From Steroidobacteraceae bacterium (GTDB lineage: Bacteria > Pseudomonadota > Gammaproteobacteria > Steroidobacterales > Steroidobacteraceae), in contig JAICKZ010000011.1 in assembly GCA_025927665.1 (NCBI GenBank), positions 1 through 19,738 of the forward strand: 19,738 bases of DNA. The letters run 5' to 3'. Of the stretch, positions 1 through 8,169 are shown piece after piece. Made by a program: the position numbers and the translations under genes. The notes under the pieces were generated by a model. That model worked only from the letters and a program-made list of their open reading frames with translations, was not told where the DNA came from and made no database searches. Numbering within the stretch: the stretch's first letter is position 1; every line of letters begins with the position of its first letter.

Positions 1-61
1 ACCACAATGCATTGCGGCGCGCACGACGCTGGCGTAATTCGCTGTCGTTAGCTGCTAACAT
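1..61 (-). CDS. Start of a cytochrome oxidase accessory gene, probably CtaG/Cox11 (partial)
   Basis: Only the first 20 codons lie in the window. An ATG begins two bases after the ctaD stop codon, so the gene is almost certainly co-transcribed with ctaD. The visible peptide starts MLAANDSEL and becomes arginine-rich (RQRRARRN) before running off the edge. Such a basic stretch commonly precedes the single membrane anchor of Cox11/CtaG, the copper chaperone that loads CuB of subunit I, and in many Gammaproteobacteria the order is coxB-ctaD-ctaG-coxC. A very small oxidase-associated membrane protein would look the same at this length. The open frame is seen directly; the identity is inferred from position. 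Confidence 0.5.
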   Translation of the reverse strand, partial: MLAANDSELRQRRARRNALW

Positions 62-63
62 GA

Positions 64-1683
64 TTATTTAATTTCCGGTGCTTCTTCAAATGAATGATAT
101 GGAGCTGGTGAAGGCAGCGTCCATTCCAAGCCAATCGGTGCCGCACTGTCCCACACTTTATCAGTGGCCTTGGGACCACTGCGCACCGTGCTCCAAATAA
201 GATAGACAAACAATAATTGTGTGGCGCCGAAACAAAAGCCACCGATGGAAGACACAAAATTCCAATCAGCAAACTGAGTGTTGTAATCGGGAATACGACG
301 CGGCATGCCCGCCAAACCGAGGAAGTGTTGAGGAAAGAACAACACATTGACAAAAATGGTTGAAAGCCAGAAATGCGTTTTGGCCAATGTCATGTTGTAC
401 ATGTGGCCACACCACTTGGGCAACCAGTAATACACCGCTGCCATGATGCCGAAAATTGCACCAGGCACCAGCACATAGTGGAAGTGAGCGACAACAAAGT
501 AAGTGTCATGATATTGAAAATCGGCCGGCGCCATCGCCAGCATTAACCCCGAGAAGCCGCCGATGGTGAATAAAAACACAAAAGACAACGCAAACAACAT
601 CGGCGGTTCAAAGCTGATGGAGCCCTTCCACATGGTTGCAGTCCAGTTAAACACCTTCACGCCGGTGGGAATCGCAATCAACATGGTGCTCATCATAAAA
701 AACATCTCGCCAATCAGCGGCATGCCGGTGGTGAACATATGATGTGCCCATACGATGAAGGACAGGAAAGCAATGGATGCCGTGGCGTACACCATCGCGT
801 CGTAGCCGAACAAGGGCTTACGTGAAAAGGTTGGGATAACTTCCGACACCACGCCGAAAGCCGGCAGAATCATGATGTATACCTCGGGATGACCGAAGAA
901 CCAGAAAATATGCTGGAACATGACCGGATCGCCACCGCCCGCCGCATTGAAGAAAGTCGTACCGAAATAATGATCGGTCAGCAGCATGGTCACCGCACCG
1001 GCAAGCACTGGCATCACTGCAATCAACAAGTAGGCAGTGATCAACCACGTCCATACGAACAACGGCATTTTCAACAAACTCATGCCCGGAGCACGCATGT
1101 TCATGATGGTTACGATCACATTGATTGCGCCCATGATCGAGGAAGCGCCCATCAAATGAATTGCAAATACTGCCATCGGGAAAGAATCACCTGTTTGCAG
1201 CACCAATGGCGGATACAAAGTCCAACCCCCTGCCGGGCTGCCGCCAGGCACCACCAAAGTGAGTAGCAATAAGGTAAAAGCAAATGGCAGTAACCAGAAA
1301 CTAAAGTTATTCATGCGCGGCAACGCCATATCCGGCGCACCCACTTGCATCGGGATCATCCAGTTCGCAAGACCCGTGAACGCTGGCATCACGGCACCAA
1401 ACACCATGATCAATGCATGCATAGTGGTCATAGAATTGAATTTAGCCGGATCAAGAAGTTGTATTCCCGGTCGCAATAACTCGGCGCGAATCAACATCGC
1501 CATCAATCCGCCGGTGAGGAACATCACCAGCGAAAATATAAGATACATGGTGCCAATATCTTTGTGATTGGTGGCATAAGCCCAACGACGCCAGCCTTTC
1601 ATGGGCCCATGATGTCCCGCATCATGCTCATGGCTATTTGAATGAACGTGTGCGTTGGCATCGGCTATGTGTGTTGCAGTCAT
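64..1683 (-). CDS. ctaD: Cytochrome c oxidase subunit I (aa3-type, A1 family)
   Basis: Catalytic subunit of the inner-membrane terminal oxidase, which reduces O2 to water and pumps protons. The 539-residue protein has the expected multi-helix pattern and all key residues: a heme a histidine at H89 (TTMHA), the A1-class motif GHPEVY at 264-269 with CuB ligand H265, proton-path E267 and cross-linked Y269, CuB ligands H314-H315, the K-channel lysine in PTGVKVFNW (about 343), and HFHYV with H400 (heme a3) and H402 (heme a). The GAPDMALPRMN segment near 116-124 carries the D-channel aspartate. The N-terminus is histidine-rich (seven His in the first 25 residues), as in several gammaproteobacterial homologues. 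It follows coxB by about 60 bases and abuts the next gene, so it belongs to one operon. Confidence 0.97.
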   Translation of the reverse strand: MTATHIADANAHVHSNSHEHDAGHHGPMKGWRRWAYATNHKDIGTMYLIFSLVMFLTGGLMAMLIRAELLRPGIQLLDPAKFNSMTTMHALIMVFGAVMPAFTGLANWMIPMQVGAPDMALPRMNNFSFWLLPFAFTLLLLTLVVPGGSPAGGWTLYPPLVLQTGDSFPMAVFAIHLMGASSIMGAINVIVTIMNMRAPGMSLLKMPLFVWTWLITAYLLIAVMPVLAGAVTMLLTDHYFGTTFFNAAGGGDPVMFQHIFWFFGHPEVYIMILPAFGVVSEVIPTFSRKPLFGYDAMVYATASIAFLSFIVWAHHMFTTGMPLIGEMFFMMSTMLIAIPTGVKVFNWTATMWKGSISFEPPMLFALSFVFLFTIGGFSGLMLAMAPADFQYHDTYFVVAHFHYVLVPGAIFGIMAAVYYWLPKWCGHMYNMTLAKTHFWLSTIFVNVLFFPQHFLGLAGMPRRIPDYNTQFADWNFVSSIGGFCFGATQLLFVYLIWSTVRSGPKATDKVWDSAAPIGLEWTLPSPAPYHSFEEAPEIK

Positions 1684-1744
1684 TTCACTTCGCTCTGAAA
1701 ATCAGTTATTTAATTTCAAAATTAATCAACTTGGCTTTAAGCAA

Positions 1745-2596
1745 TCAAGTCGTTGCTGGCGCTGCAGCTGAAGCCGCAGCAGGCGCGTTAGGAGCCGCTT
1801 CAGCAGGCGGCGCATGTTGCGCATTCAACCACGCTGCGTAATCGGCCTCGGATTTGACTACCACCACGATCGGCATAAAGCCATGATCGCGACCGCACAG
1901 TTCCGCACATTGACCACGATAAGTACCTTCTTCATCGGCGCGAAACCAAAGCTCGTTGATAAAGCCGGGAATAGCATCCCTTTTCATACCGAGCGCGGGC
2001 ACCCACCAAGCATGAATAACATCACCAGCCGTCAACAGCATGCGCACTTTTTTATGCACCGGCACCACCAGCGGATGATCTACTTCGAGGAGATAATTAG
2101 GTACTGAATAGGGGTCGATACCTGAGCCCTTGATACGTGCCGCATTACTATCGCGTGCCAATGTGGAAAAGAAATCTACTTTTTGATCGAGATAATCGTA
2201 TTCCCACTTCCATTGGTAGCCGGTCACCTTGATAGTCATGTCGGCACCAGACATGTCTTCATCTTTGATCAATCCCCTGGCGGCGGGATACGCCATGAAT
2301 ACTAGAATTATTATTGGAATAGTGGTCCAAATTACTTCCACCTTGGTGCTGTGAAGCAACGTCGTGTCGGCAATCGCGCCTTTGGAATGACGAAATTTAA
2401 TCAGCGAATAAATCATCGCGCCAAACACCACTACGCCAATCGCCACGCAAATCCACAATATTTCCATATGTAACCCGTAAGCTTGCTTACTAAGCTCGGT
2501 GATGCCAGGTCGCATATTGAGCTGCCAGGCGGCAAAAGCCGGACTGGCCAGCAGGATACTGGCAATGCATGCCAGGGCTTTCAGGTTCTTCGACAT
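1745..2596 (-). CDS. coxB: Cytochrome c oxidase subunit II (CuA subunit)
   Basis: Accepts electrons from cytochrome c at the binuclear CuA site and passes them to subunit I. The start at 2596 is chosen over an upstream in-frame ATG because it gives a proper signal peptide (MSKNLKALAC...SPAFA-A) with GGGAG ten bases upstream. Of 283 residues, two membrane helices lie near 44-66 and 84-104. The periplasmic cupredoxin domain carries the CuA ligands H195 (VIHAWW), C230, E232, C234, H238 and M241 (QCAELCGRDHGFM). After this domain the protein ends in an Ala/Pro-rich tail of about 25 residues, with no fused cytochrome c domain such as many proteobacterial CoxB proteins have. It is the first gene of the oxidase operon and lies downstream of bioD on the same strand. 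Confidence 0.95.
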   Translation of the reverse strand: MSKNLKALACIASILLASPAFAAWQLNMRPGITELSKQAYGLHMEILWICVAIGVVVFGAMIYSLIKFRHSKGAIADTTLLHSTKVEVIWTTIPIIILVFMAYPAARGLIKDEDMSGADMTIKVTGYQWKWEYDYLDQKVDFFSTLARDSNAARIKGSGIDPYSVPNYLLEVDHPLVVPVHKKVRMLLTAGDVIHAWWVPALGMKRDAIPGFINELWFRADEEGTYRGQCAELCGRDHGFMPIVVVVKSEADYAAWLNAQHAPPAEAAPNAPAAASAAAPATT

Positions 2597-2705
2597 GTAC
2601 CAAATGCTCCCAAAATCAAAAAGCTGATTATCCAGCTGGTAATCCCACCGGCTTAAAGCCATTTAGGGCCGCTAAGTTTAACCTTCGCATCGCGTTGTGA
2701 AAACA

Positions 2706-3392
2706 CTATTGTCGCGGGTTTAGCATGGAGATGTCGAGTAAATCTACTGCCAATCGTGGATCGGCGGGCTGCAAATGTGGAATCACTCCTAAGCAAGGTG
2801 CGGGCAAGCGCTGCTTCAGTAACTCCAAATTCGCTTGCAGCGGCGAAAACTCCGCGTCTATCACGTTACCAATCCAACCGACGAGGGGACATTTCGCGGT
2901 GTTTTCGATCACTTGTGCGGTGAGCAACGCGTGATTAAGACACCCCAGCCGCATTCCTACCACTAAGATCACATCCAATTCTAACGCTTCTGGAAAGTCA
3001 CTCAAATAACCGGATTTTAACGGCACTTTCCAGCCACCCGCTCCTTCAACGACAACGATATCCGCTTGTGCAGCGAGTCGTTGATAATTGTGTTTCAAAT
3101 GATTCAAATCGATTATTACTCCTGCCTCGAGCGCTGCAAGATGCGGTGCAATGGGTGGAGCAAAACAATAGGGATTGATCAATGAATAATCGGCTTGCAC
3201 ACTAGCTGCGCGTTGCAATGCCACTGCATCGTCGTTGCGCAAACCGTCAATCGTCATTGTGCTGCCACTAGCAACGGGCTTCATGCCTGCTACTCGTAAG
3301 CCGTGAGCCTTAAATGCATGCATCAATGCGCATGCAGCCAAAGACTTGCCGACGCCTGTATCGGTACCGGTGACGAAAATTCCGTATGTCAT
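2706..3392 (-). CDS. bioD: Dethiobiotin synthetase
   Basis: ATP-dependent ring closure of 7,8-diaminopelargonate with CO2 to dethiobiotin, the penultimate step of biotin synthesis, in the cytoplasm. The start MTYGIFVTG at 3392 is preferred to an upstream in-frame ATG because it gives the family's usual N-terminus and an ATGA overlap with the bioC stop. The product has 228 residues, normal for the family. It shows the P-loop GTDTGVGKS (about 9-17) and VVEGAGGWKVPL, the conserved segment that closes over the substrate. It is last in the bioB-F-H-C-D operon. About 110 bases separate it from coxB. Confidence 0.95.
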   Translation of the reverse strand: MTYGIFVTGTDTGVGKSLAACALMHAFKAHGLRVAGMKPVASGSTMTIDGLRNDDAVALQRAASVQADYSLINPYCFAPPIAPHLAALEAGVIIDLNHLKHNYQRLAAQADIVVVEGAGGWKVPLKSGYLSDFPEALELDVILVVGMRLGCLNHALLTAQVIENTAKCPLVGWIGNVIDAEFSPLQANLELLKQRLPAPCLGVIPHLQPADPRLAVDLLDISMLNPRQ

Positions 3393-4264
3393 GTTTGTTC
3401 CCGTTTGCCAATATTTGCAATGGGAATGCGCACTTCGGTAGCTAGTGCTGGCGTTGTTGCGTTTCCCCAAGCCTGTCCATAAACCACTTCGTAACTTGCC
3501 GGCAATACATTATCGCGACGATGCCTTTCGTAGTGATGAATAACTTGGTTGAACATGGCTTTTCCCATGAGTCCATGACGACGGCCATGCGTGACATTAT
3601 GGGCGCCAATCGCCTTAAGTTCGCGCATCAATGTAACGACATCAGGATAGGTGAGCGTAAAACGTTCTACGTCCAATACTGGCTCAACAAGACCAACACG
3701 CATCATCGCATCGCCCAGGTCATGCATATCTATAAAACGATTTACATGTATGTGATTATCAATATTGGCCCATGCGTCGCGTAATTCGTGCAAGGTGTCG
3801 GGACCGAAGCTGGAAAAAATAAACATGCCATTGGGTTTCAGCACACGTTGAATTTCTGCAAACGCTACATGAGGTGGGTCACACCATTGCAACATCAAGT
3901 TACTGAATATCAGATCAACTGATTTTGATTTCAGTGGCAATTGCTGTGCATCCGCACAAACACGCTTGAAAGATTTACGACCAAACCACCAATGCGAACG
4001 CGCACGTTGCAACATGCCGAAAGCAGCATCCATCGCAATCACCTGCGCGCGTGGATAACGGGTCTGCAAAGTCCGGGCACTTATTGCGGTACCGCAACCT
4101 AAGTCCAATACCACGTCTGGTTGAAGTTTGAATAACGTCAATCGCTCCATCAAGCGTTGCCGAACTTCAGCTTGCAACACTGCGACATCGTCGTACTGAT
4201 CACTGGCCGCACTGAATGAGCGACGCAGCGCGTGTTTGTCGAATGAAAAAACATCGTCACTCAT
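3389..4264 (-). CDS. bioC: Malonyl-ACP O-methyltransferase
   Basis: SAM-dependent methyltransferase that caps malonyl-ACP as a methyl ester so that fatty-acid synthesis enzymes can elongate it to pimeloyl-ACP methyl ester, the biotin precursor. The class I Rossmann motif LDLGCGTAISA lies near residue 55, followed by an acidic strand end (IAMDAA) and the post-motif DLIFSNLMLQWC. The N-terminal region (FDKHALRRSFSAASDQYDDVA) is typical of BioC rather than of generic methyltransferases. Its start overlaps the bioH stop by four bases and its stop overlaps the bioD start in the same way, which suggests translational coupling. Length (291 aa) is slightly above the E. coli protein. Confidence 0.94.
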   Translation of the reverse strand: MSDDVFSFDKHALRRSFSAASDQYDDVAVLQAEVRQRLMERLTLFKLQPDVVLDLGCGTAISARTLQTRYPRAQVIAMDAAFGMLQRARSHWWFGRKSFKRVCADAQQLPLKSKSVDLIFSNLMLQWCDPPHVAFAEIQRVLKPNGMFIFSSFGPDTLHELRDAWANIDNHIHVNRFIDMHDLGDAMMRVGLVEPVLDVERFTLTYPDVVTLMRELKAIGAHNVTHGRRHGLMGKAMFNQVIHHYERHRRDNVLPASYEVVYGQAWGNATTPALATEVRIPIANIGKREQT

Positions 4265-5037
4265 CGGTTGTCTGCCGGCAACGTTGCGAGAAAATTATTT
4301 AGCACTGCCAAAAAATCTTCACGATGTGAAATAAAACTGGCATGGCCTGCACGCTTAATCTCCACATACTGTGATCTTGGCAATGATTGCAACATGGCGC
4401 GTGTAGCATGTGGATGAGTAATGCGATCATGTTCACCTGCGATCAGCAAGGTAGGCAAATGAATCGTTGGCAACTGTTGACGCAAATCCGTATCACGTAA
4501 CATACATAGCATTACTTGCAACGCGCGTTCGTTCGGCGGATATTGCAACAACCGCAGCCGTAATGCTTTAAGTGTATTCATGGCATGAACATCGCCACGC
4601 ACTTGCAGTGCGAGAAAATCATCAACGGTACCTTCAATGTTCTGATGCAATCGTGAAAAAAATTGAGCAAATACTGTCGGCGACATGCCGTATGGCCAAC
4701 TTTCATCTGCAACGAATTTTGGTGTGGCACTCACGAGTACTAACGCGCGTGATGACTTATGAGTTGCAAGCAATAACGCAATTTGTCCACCCAATGACCA
4801 ACCGAGCACAATGGCTCGCGACGGTACATGTGGCGCAACATAATTCATTACTTGTTCGATCGAAGTAATGTCTGTACTAAAAGTACTCTGCCCATGTCCG
4901 GGGAGATCAACGACATGAACACGGTAGTGTTGCGCAAGCACCGGAATCAGTTCTGTAAACACTCCGCCGTGCATGGCCCATCCATGCAACAACACCAAGT
5001 CAGGGCCGCTACCTTGAATGTCAACGTGAACATTCAT
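4261..5037 (-). CDS. bioH: Pimeloyl-ACP methyl ester carboxylesterase
   Basis: Alpha/beta hydrolase that removes the methyl cap from pimeloyl-ACP methyl ester, ending the elongation started by BioC. At 258 residues it matches the family length. The full catalytic triad is visible: S81 in GWSLGG, D204 in GEHDRIT and H232 in GHASFISH. The oxyanion segment LVLLHGWAMHGG is near the N-terminus. In E. coli bioH stands apart from the bio operon; here it lies between bioF and bioC with four-base overlaps on both sides, the arrangement found in pseudomonads and related groups. That context separates it from the many other hydrolases with the same fold. Confidence 0.94.
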   Translation of the reverse strand: MNVHVDIQGSGPDLVLLHGWAMHGGVFTELIPVLAQHYRVHVVDLPGHGQSTFSTDITSIEQVMNYVAPHVPSRAIVLGWSLGGQIALLLATHKSSRALVLVSATPKFVADESWPYGMSPTVFAQFFSRLHQNIEGTVDDFLALQVRGDVHAMNTLKALRLRLLQYPPNERALQVMLCMLRDTDLRQQLPTIHLPTLLIAGEHDRITHPHATRAMLQSLPRSQYVEIKRAGHASFISHREDFLAVLNNFLATLPADNR

Positions 5038-6221
5038 GCGGGTGTTGGTGATAGAGAAACTTGCGACAAGGCTTCTAACAAGCGATCAATGTCTGATTCG
5101 CTATGTGCCGCAGACAAAGTGATTCTCAGACGCGATGTGCCGCGCGGCACTGTGGGCGGTCGAATCGCCGCCACCACAAACCCTTGATCAAGCAGTGTCG
5201 CGCTCACTTCAAGTGCCTTAACTTCATCATCCACTATCAAGGGTTGAATAGCGGTAGATGAATCAGTCAACGCTAATCCTAACTGTTGCGCACTTTTTTT
5301 GAATCGCTTTATATGTGCCTGCAACACTTCGCGTCGCCATGATTCGCGTTGCATTACGCGCAACGCTGCGCGTGCTGCTGCGGCGAGAGCTGGCGGAGTT
5401 GCGGTCGTGAAAACATAGGTGCGAGACTTTTGGATCAACGTTTCAATCAACGCTGATGATCCTGCAATGAATGCGCCGAAAACACCGGTTGCCTTACCCA
5501 GGGTAGCCATATAAATGGGAACCTCATCGGTGGACAATCCCGCTGCTATCACACTGCCTTGACCTCGATCTCCCAACACACCAAAACCGTGTGCATCGTC
5601 GATGGCCAACCATGCACTATGTTGCTGACATAGTAGGGTAAGCTCACGTAAAGGCGCCACATCACCATCCATGCTGAACACCGCATCACTCAACACCCAT
5701 TTACGATCACAGACACTTGCTTGCAACATGCGTTGCAATGACTCCATGTCGTTGTGTCGATAACGTGAGAAATTGACGTCCTGATGCATGCCTGCATCAA
5801 GCAGCGACGCGTGGTTGAGACGATCCTCAAACACGGCGTCCCCACGTTTTAATAAGCCACTCCCTATGCCAAGATTAGCCATGTATCCAGTTGAATAACA
5901 CAATGCGCGTTCGCGACCGACGAACGCAGCCAACTCTTCTTCCAATGCGTGATGTTCAATACTATGGCCAGTAACCAGATGTGCCGCACCGCTGCCAACA
6001 CCATGACGCTCCACAGCGGCACTCATTGCATGTCGCACTTCGATATGACCACTTAAGCCAAGATAATCATTGCTGCAAAAATTAACACACTCACGATCAC
6101 TCACACGTACGTGAGTTGGCGAAACCGGATCAATGATTTCGACTATCTTGCGTACACGATAATGATTTGCATGATTGATAATGCTGAGGTCGGCGCGTAA
6201 AAATCCGTCAAGCCGTGACAT
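5034..6221 (-). CDS. bioF: 8-amino-7-oxononanoate synthase
   Basis: PLP-dependent condensation of pimeloyl-ACP (or -CoA) with L-alanine, the first committed step of ring assembly. The PLP-binding lysine is in MATLGKATGVFGAF (about K243), and the cofactor-contacting Asp and His are in AIDDAHGFGVLG (about 209 and 211). GSGAAHLVTG near 76-85 and the HASLLDAG loop near 137-144 are also typical. The start MSRLDGFL at 6221 is chosen over an in-frame ATG at 6245 because it matches the family N-terminus; GGAAAG lies 11 bases upstream. The frame overlaps the end of bioB by 14 bases, and its stop overlaps the bioH start by four. Confidence 0.95.
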   Translation of the reverse strand: MSRLDGFLRADLSIINHANHYRVRKIVEIIDPVSPTHVRVSDRECVNFCSNDYLGLSGHIEVRHAMSAAVERHGVGSGAAHLVTGHSIEHHALEEELAAFVGRERALCYSTGYMANLGIGSGLLKRGDAVFEDRLNHASLLDAGMHQDVNFSRYRHNDMESLQRMLQASVCDRKWVLSDAVFSMDGDVAPLRELTLLCQQHSAWLAIDDAHGFGVLGDRGQGSVIAAGLSTDEVPIYMATLGKATGVFGAFIAGSSALIETLIQKSRTYVFTTATPPALAAAARAALRVMQRESWRREVLQAHIKRFKKSAQQLGLALTDSSTAIQPLIVDDEVKALEVSATLLDQGFVVAAIRPPTVPRGTSRLRITLSAAHSESDIDRLLEALSQVSLSPTPA

Positions 6222-7284
6222 GACTGATATTGCTTTCCGTTGCACCGCTACTGAGATGCTGATGATTCACATCACCTGCTTCCGCTATCAATGTAGATGT
6301 TTCAGGTTTGATTCCCAACTTTGCAAACAGCGCATGATCGCGATCAACTTCCGGATTTTCGGTGGTCAACAATTTATCGCCATAAAAGATTGAATTGGCG
6401 CCAGCGAGAAAACACAATGCCTGCATTTCGTCACTCATCTCACTGCGACCGGCAGATAAACGCACATGAGATTTCGGCATCAAGATGCGTGCAACTGCAA
6501 TGGTGCGAATAAATTCAAATGGATCAAGCGGCGCTGCATCTTTAAGCGGAGTACCTGCAACGTGGACCAACTGATTAATCGGAACGCTCTCAGGATGCTT
6601 AGGCAGTCTTGCCAGTGTATACAACAACTGTGCACGATCAAGCTCGCTTTCACCCATGCCGAGAATACCGCCACAACATACATTGATCCCAGCATCGCGC
6701 ACCGCTTGCAATGTATCCAGACGATCTTGATAAGTGCGCGTGGTGATAATTTTTTCGTAAAAAGATTCCGAACTGTCGAGATTGTGGTTGTAGTAATCAA
6801 GACCGGCATCTTTCAACGTTTGTGCCTGTGCAGCGGTCAGCATGCCCAGTGTTGCGCAAGTTTCCATCCCCAGATCACGCACGCCACGCACCATTTCAGC
6901 AATGACCTGGAGTTGTTTGTCTTTAGGACTTCGATACGCTGCACCCATGCAAAATCGTGTCGCCCCTTTAGCTTTTGCTTCACGTGCGCTTTCCAACACG
7001 GCATCAATTGCCATCAACTCTTCGCGCTCCAATCCCGTCTCATAACGAATACTTTGGGGACAATAAGCACAGTCCTCAGGACAAGCGCCGGTCTTGATTG
7101 ACAACAATGTACTGACTTGCACTTCATTAGGATTGAAATACTGACGATGTACTTGCTGCGCTCGATACATTAAATCTGCAAACGGCAACGCGAGCAACGC
7201 ACGAACTTCATCCAGTGTCCAGTCATTACGTATGGCACCCAATTGATTGACTGGATTAAACGGCAGGGTCGATTGTGTAGACAT
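6208..7284 (-). CDS. bioB: Biotin synthase (radical SAM)
   Basis: Inserts sulfur into dethiobiotin to form biotin. The 358-residue protein has the radical-SAM [4Fe-4S] motif CPEDCAYC (C68, C72, C75). It also has all ligands of the sacrificial [2Fe-2S] cluster: C112 (RFCMGAA), C143 (ETCATLG), C203 (INVCCGG) and the arginine of VRLSAG (R275). The start MSTQSTLPFN at 7284 is preferred to an upstream in-frame ATG at 7329 because that extension has no family counterpart. The ribosome site is weak (AAGAG, five bases before the ATG). It is first in the bioB-F-H-C-D operon and diverges from comF across 166 bases that hold a possible promoter and two inverted repeats. Confidence 0.97.
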   Translation of the reverse strand: MSTQSTLPFNPVNQLGAIRNDWTLDEVRALLALPFADLMYRAQQVHRQYFNPNEVQVSTLLSIKTGACPEDCAYCPQSIRYETGLEREELMAIDAVLESAREAKAKGATRFCMGAAYRSPKDKQLQVIAEMVRGVRDLGMETCATLGMLTAAQAQTLKDAGLDYYNHNLDSSESFYEKIITTRTYQDRLDTLQAVRDAGINVCCGGILGMGESELDRAQLLYTLARLPKHPESVPINQLVHVAGTPLKDAAPLDPFEFIRTIAVARILMPKSHVRLSAGRSEMSDEMQALCFLAGANSIFYGDKLLTTENPEVDRDHALFAKLGIKPETSTLIAEAGDVNHQHLSSGATESNISHVTA

Positions 7285-7308
7285 AAAAACTCTTAATAAA
7301 GTTTCGAT

Positions 7309-7326
7309 CGATGGTTTGAGCCATCG
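7309..7326 (-). promoter_or_regulatory. Small hairpin in the bioB leader
   Basis: A perfect six-base inverted repeat, CGATGG and CCATCG separated by six bases, lies about 25 bases before the bioB start codon, inside the presumed 5' untranslated leader. It could form a small RNA hairpin near the ribosome site or be part of a protein binding site. No known riboswitch pattern was recognised. The repeat is seen directly; any role is inference. Confidence 0.3.
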
Positions 7327-7367
7327 CAAAAAGACAAGTTTGATTAAACGCTAGAACTCGAGAAACG

Positions 7368-7381
7368 GCCGTGGCCACGGC
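7368..7381. repeat. 14-base perfect palindrome between bioB and comF
   Basis: GCCGTGGCCACGGC is its own reverse complement. It lies in the divergent spacer, just downstream (on the minus strand) of the best candidate bio promoter, where an operator or an RNA leader hairpin would act. It does not resemble the BirA operator (TTGTAAACC with GGTTTACAA) or the alphaproteobacterial BioR box. It is GC-rich in an otherwise AT-leaning spacer. Confidence 0.4.
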
Positions 7382-7406
7382 TGGAAAATTTTTGCACAAT
7401 ACGATC

Positions 7407-7435
7407 AGTATTTAAGGATAGACAACATCTGTCAA
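7407..7435 (-). promoter_or_regulatory. Candidate sigma-70 promoter of the bio operon
   Basis: On the minus strand a perfect -35 box TTGACA (7430-7435) is followed after 17 bases by AATACT (7407-7412), which matches four of six -10 positions. Transcription would start near 7400, giving a leader of about 115 bases before bioB that contains the 7368-7381 palindrome and the 7309-7326 hairpin. Direct reading of motifs only; no transcript data. Confidence 0.4.
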
Positions 7436-7450
7436 CTGAAAACAGGAAAA

Positions 7451-8161
7451 ATGGTTTACCAATTTATTAAAGGAATCCAATGGAAGGTGTTGACACCTAC
7501 CTGCATTGTTTGCGGCGAATTGGGTAATAAGACCTTGGATTTGTGTCTCTCATGTCGTCAAGCGTTGGTTTTTAATGCCCGTTTCTGTAAGCGCTGCGCT
7601 CTTCCGCTTGAAGTTGAAGCTGCTGAGTTATGCGGTAGCTGCTTACGTCGACCGCCACGATTTATAGCCAGCTATTGTGCGTTTGAATATGGTTATCCTA
7701 TTGCACAGTTGGTGCGCACTCTTAAATATGGTCATTCGTTAAGCCATGCGCAGGTTCTGGGAACCCTGCTCTCTGACTACTTGTTACAGCATCATCAGAA
7801 CGAATGGCCGAAATATATTCTTCCCGTGCCATTGTCGATCGAACGCTATCGTCAGCGCGGTTTCAATCAAGCCATTGAACTGGGTCGAGTACTGGAATCA
7901 AAATTGTCAGTGCCGATGAACACCAATCTGATTGAACGGGTACGTCATACGGTTGAACAAGCGGGACTATCACGTCGCGAACGGCACAAAAATCTGCGCA
8001 ACGCATTTATAGTTATCGATCAGCCGGTTCCAGAGCATATCGCCATTGTTGATGATGTTGTCACCACTGGCAGTACCGTCAATGAAATTGCCCGCACATT
8101 GATTCGTGCAGGAGTGAAAAAAATTGAAGTCTGGGCTATCGCTCGTGCGCCGTTACGATAG
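7451..8161 (+). CDS. comF: ComF-family phosphoribosyltransferase-like protein
   Basis: The 236-residue protein carries the family's double zinc finger, with C18-C21 / C32-C35 and C46-C49 / C61-C64, followed by a type I PRTase domain whose PRPP loop IAIVDDVVTTGSTVNE lies near 197-212. ComF/GntX proteins are linked to uptake of transforming DNA in naturally competent bacteria, but their biochemical reaction is not settled. AGGA precedes the ATG at short spacing. The gene diverges from bioB, a pairing seen in other Gammaproteobacteria (in E. coli the homologue gntX sits near bioH). It converges on adk with only eight bases between the stop codons. Confidence 0.9.
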   Translation: MVYQFIKGIQWKVLTPTCIVCGELGNKTLDLCLSCRQALVFNARFCKRCALPLEVEAAELCGSCLRRPPRFIASYCAFEYGYPIAQLVRTLKYGHSLSHAQVLGTLLSDYLLQHHQNEWPKYILPVPLSIERYRQRGFNQAIELGRVLESKLSVPMNTNLIERVRHTVEQAGLSRRERHKNLRNAFIVIDQPVPEHIAIVDDVVTTGSTVNEIARTLIRAGVKKIEVWAIARAPLR

Positions 8162-8169
8162 CCGTCTAA

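Noticed and set aside
2617..2637. Rho-independent terminator between bioD and coxB on the minus strand
   Set aside because: AGCTG and CAGCT with a six-base loop followed by a short T-run is suggestive, but the stem has only five pairs and the site is about 20 bases from the coxB start. Too weak to list.
7285..7450. BirA operator or BioR box for the biotin operon
   Set aside because: No pair of half-sites like TTGTAAACC...GGTTTACAA and no TTATCTATAA-like site could be found on either strand.
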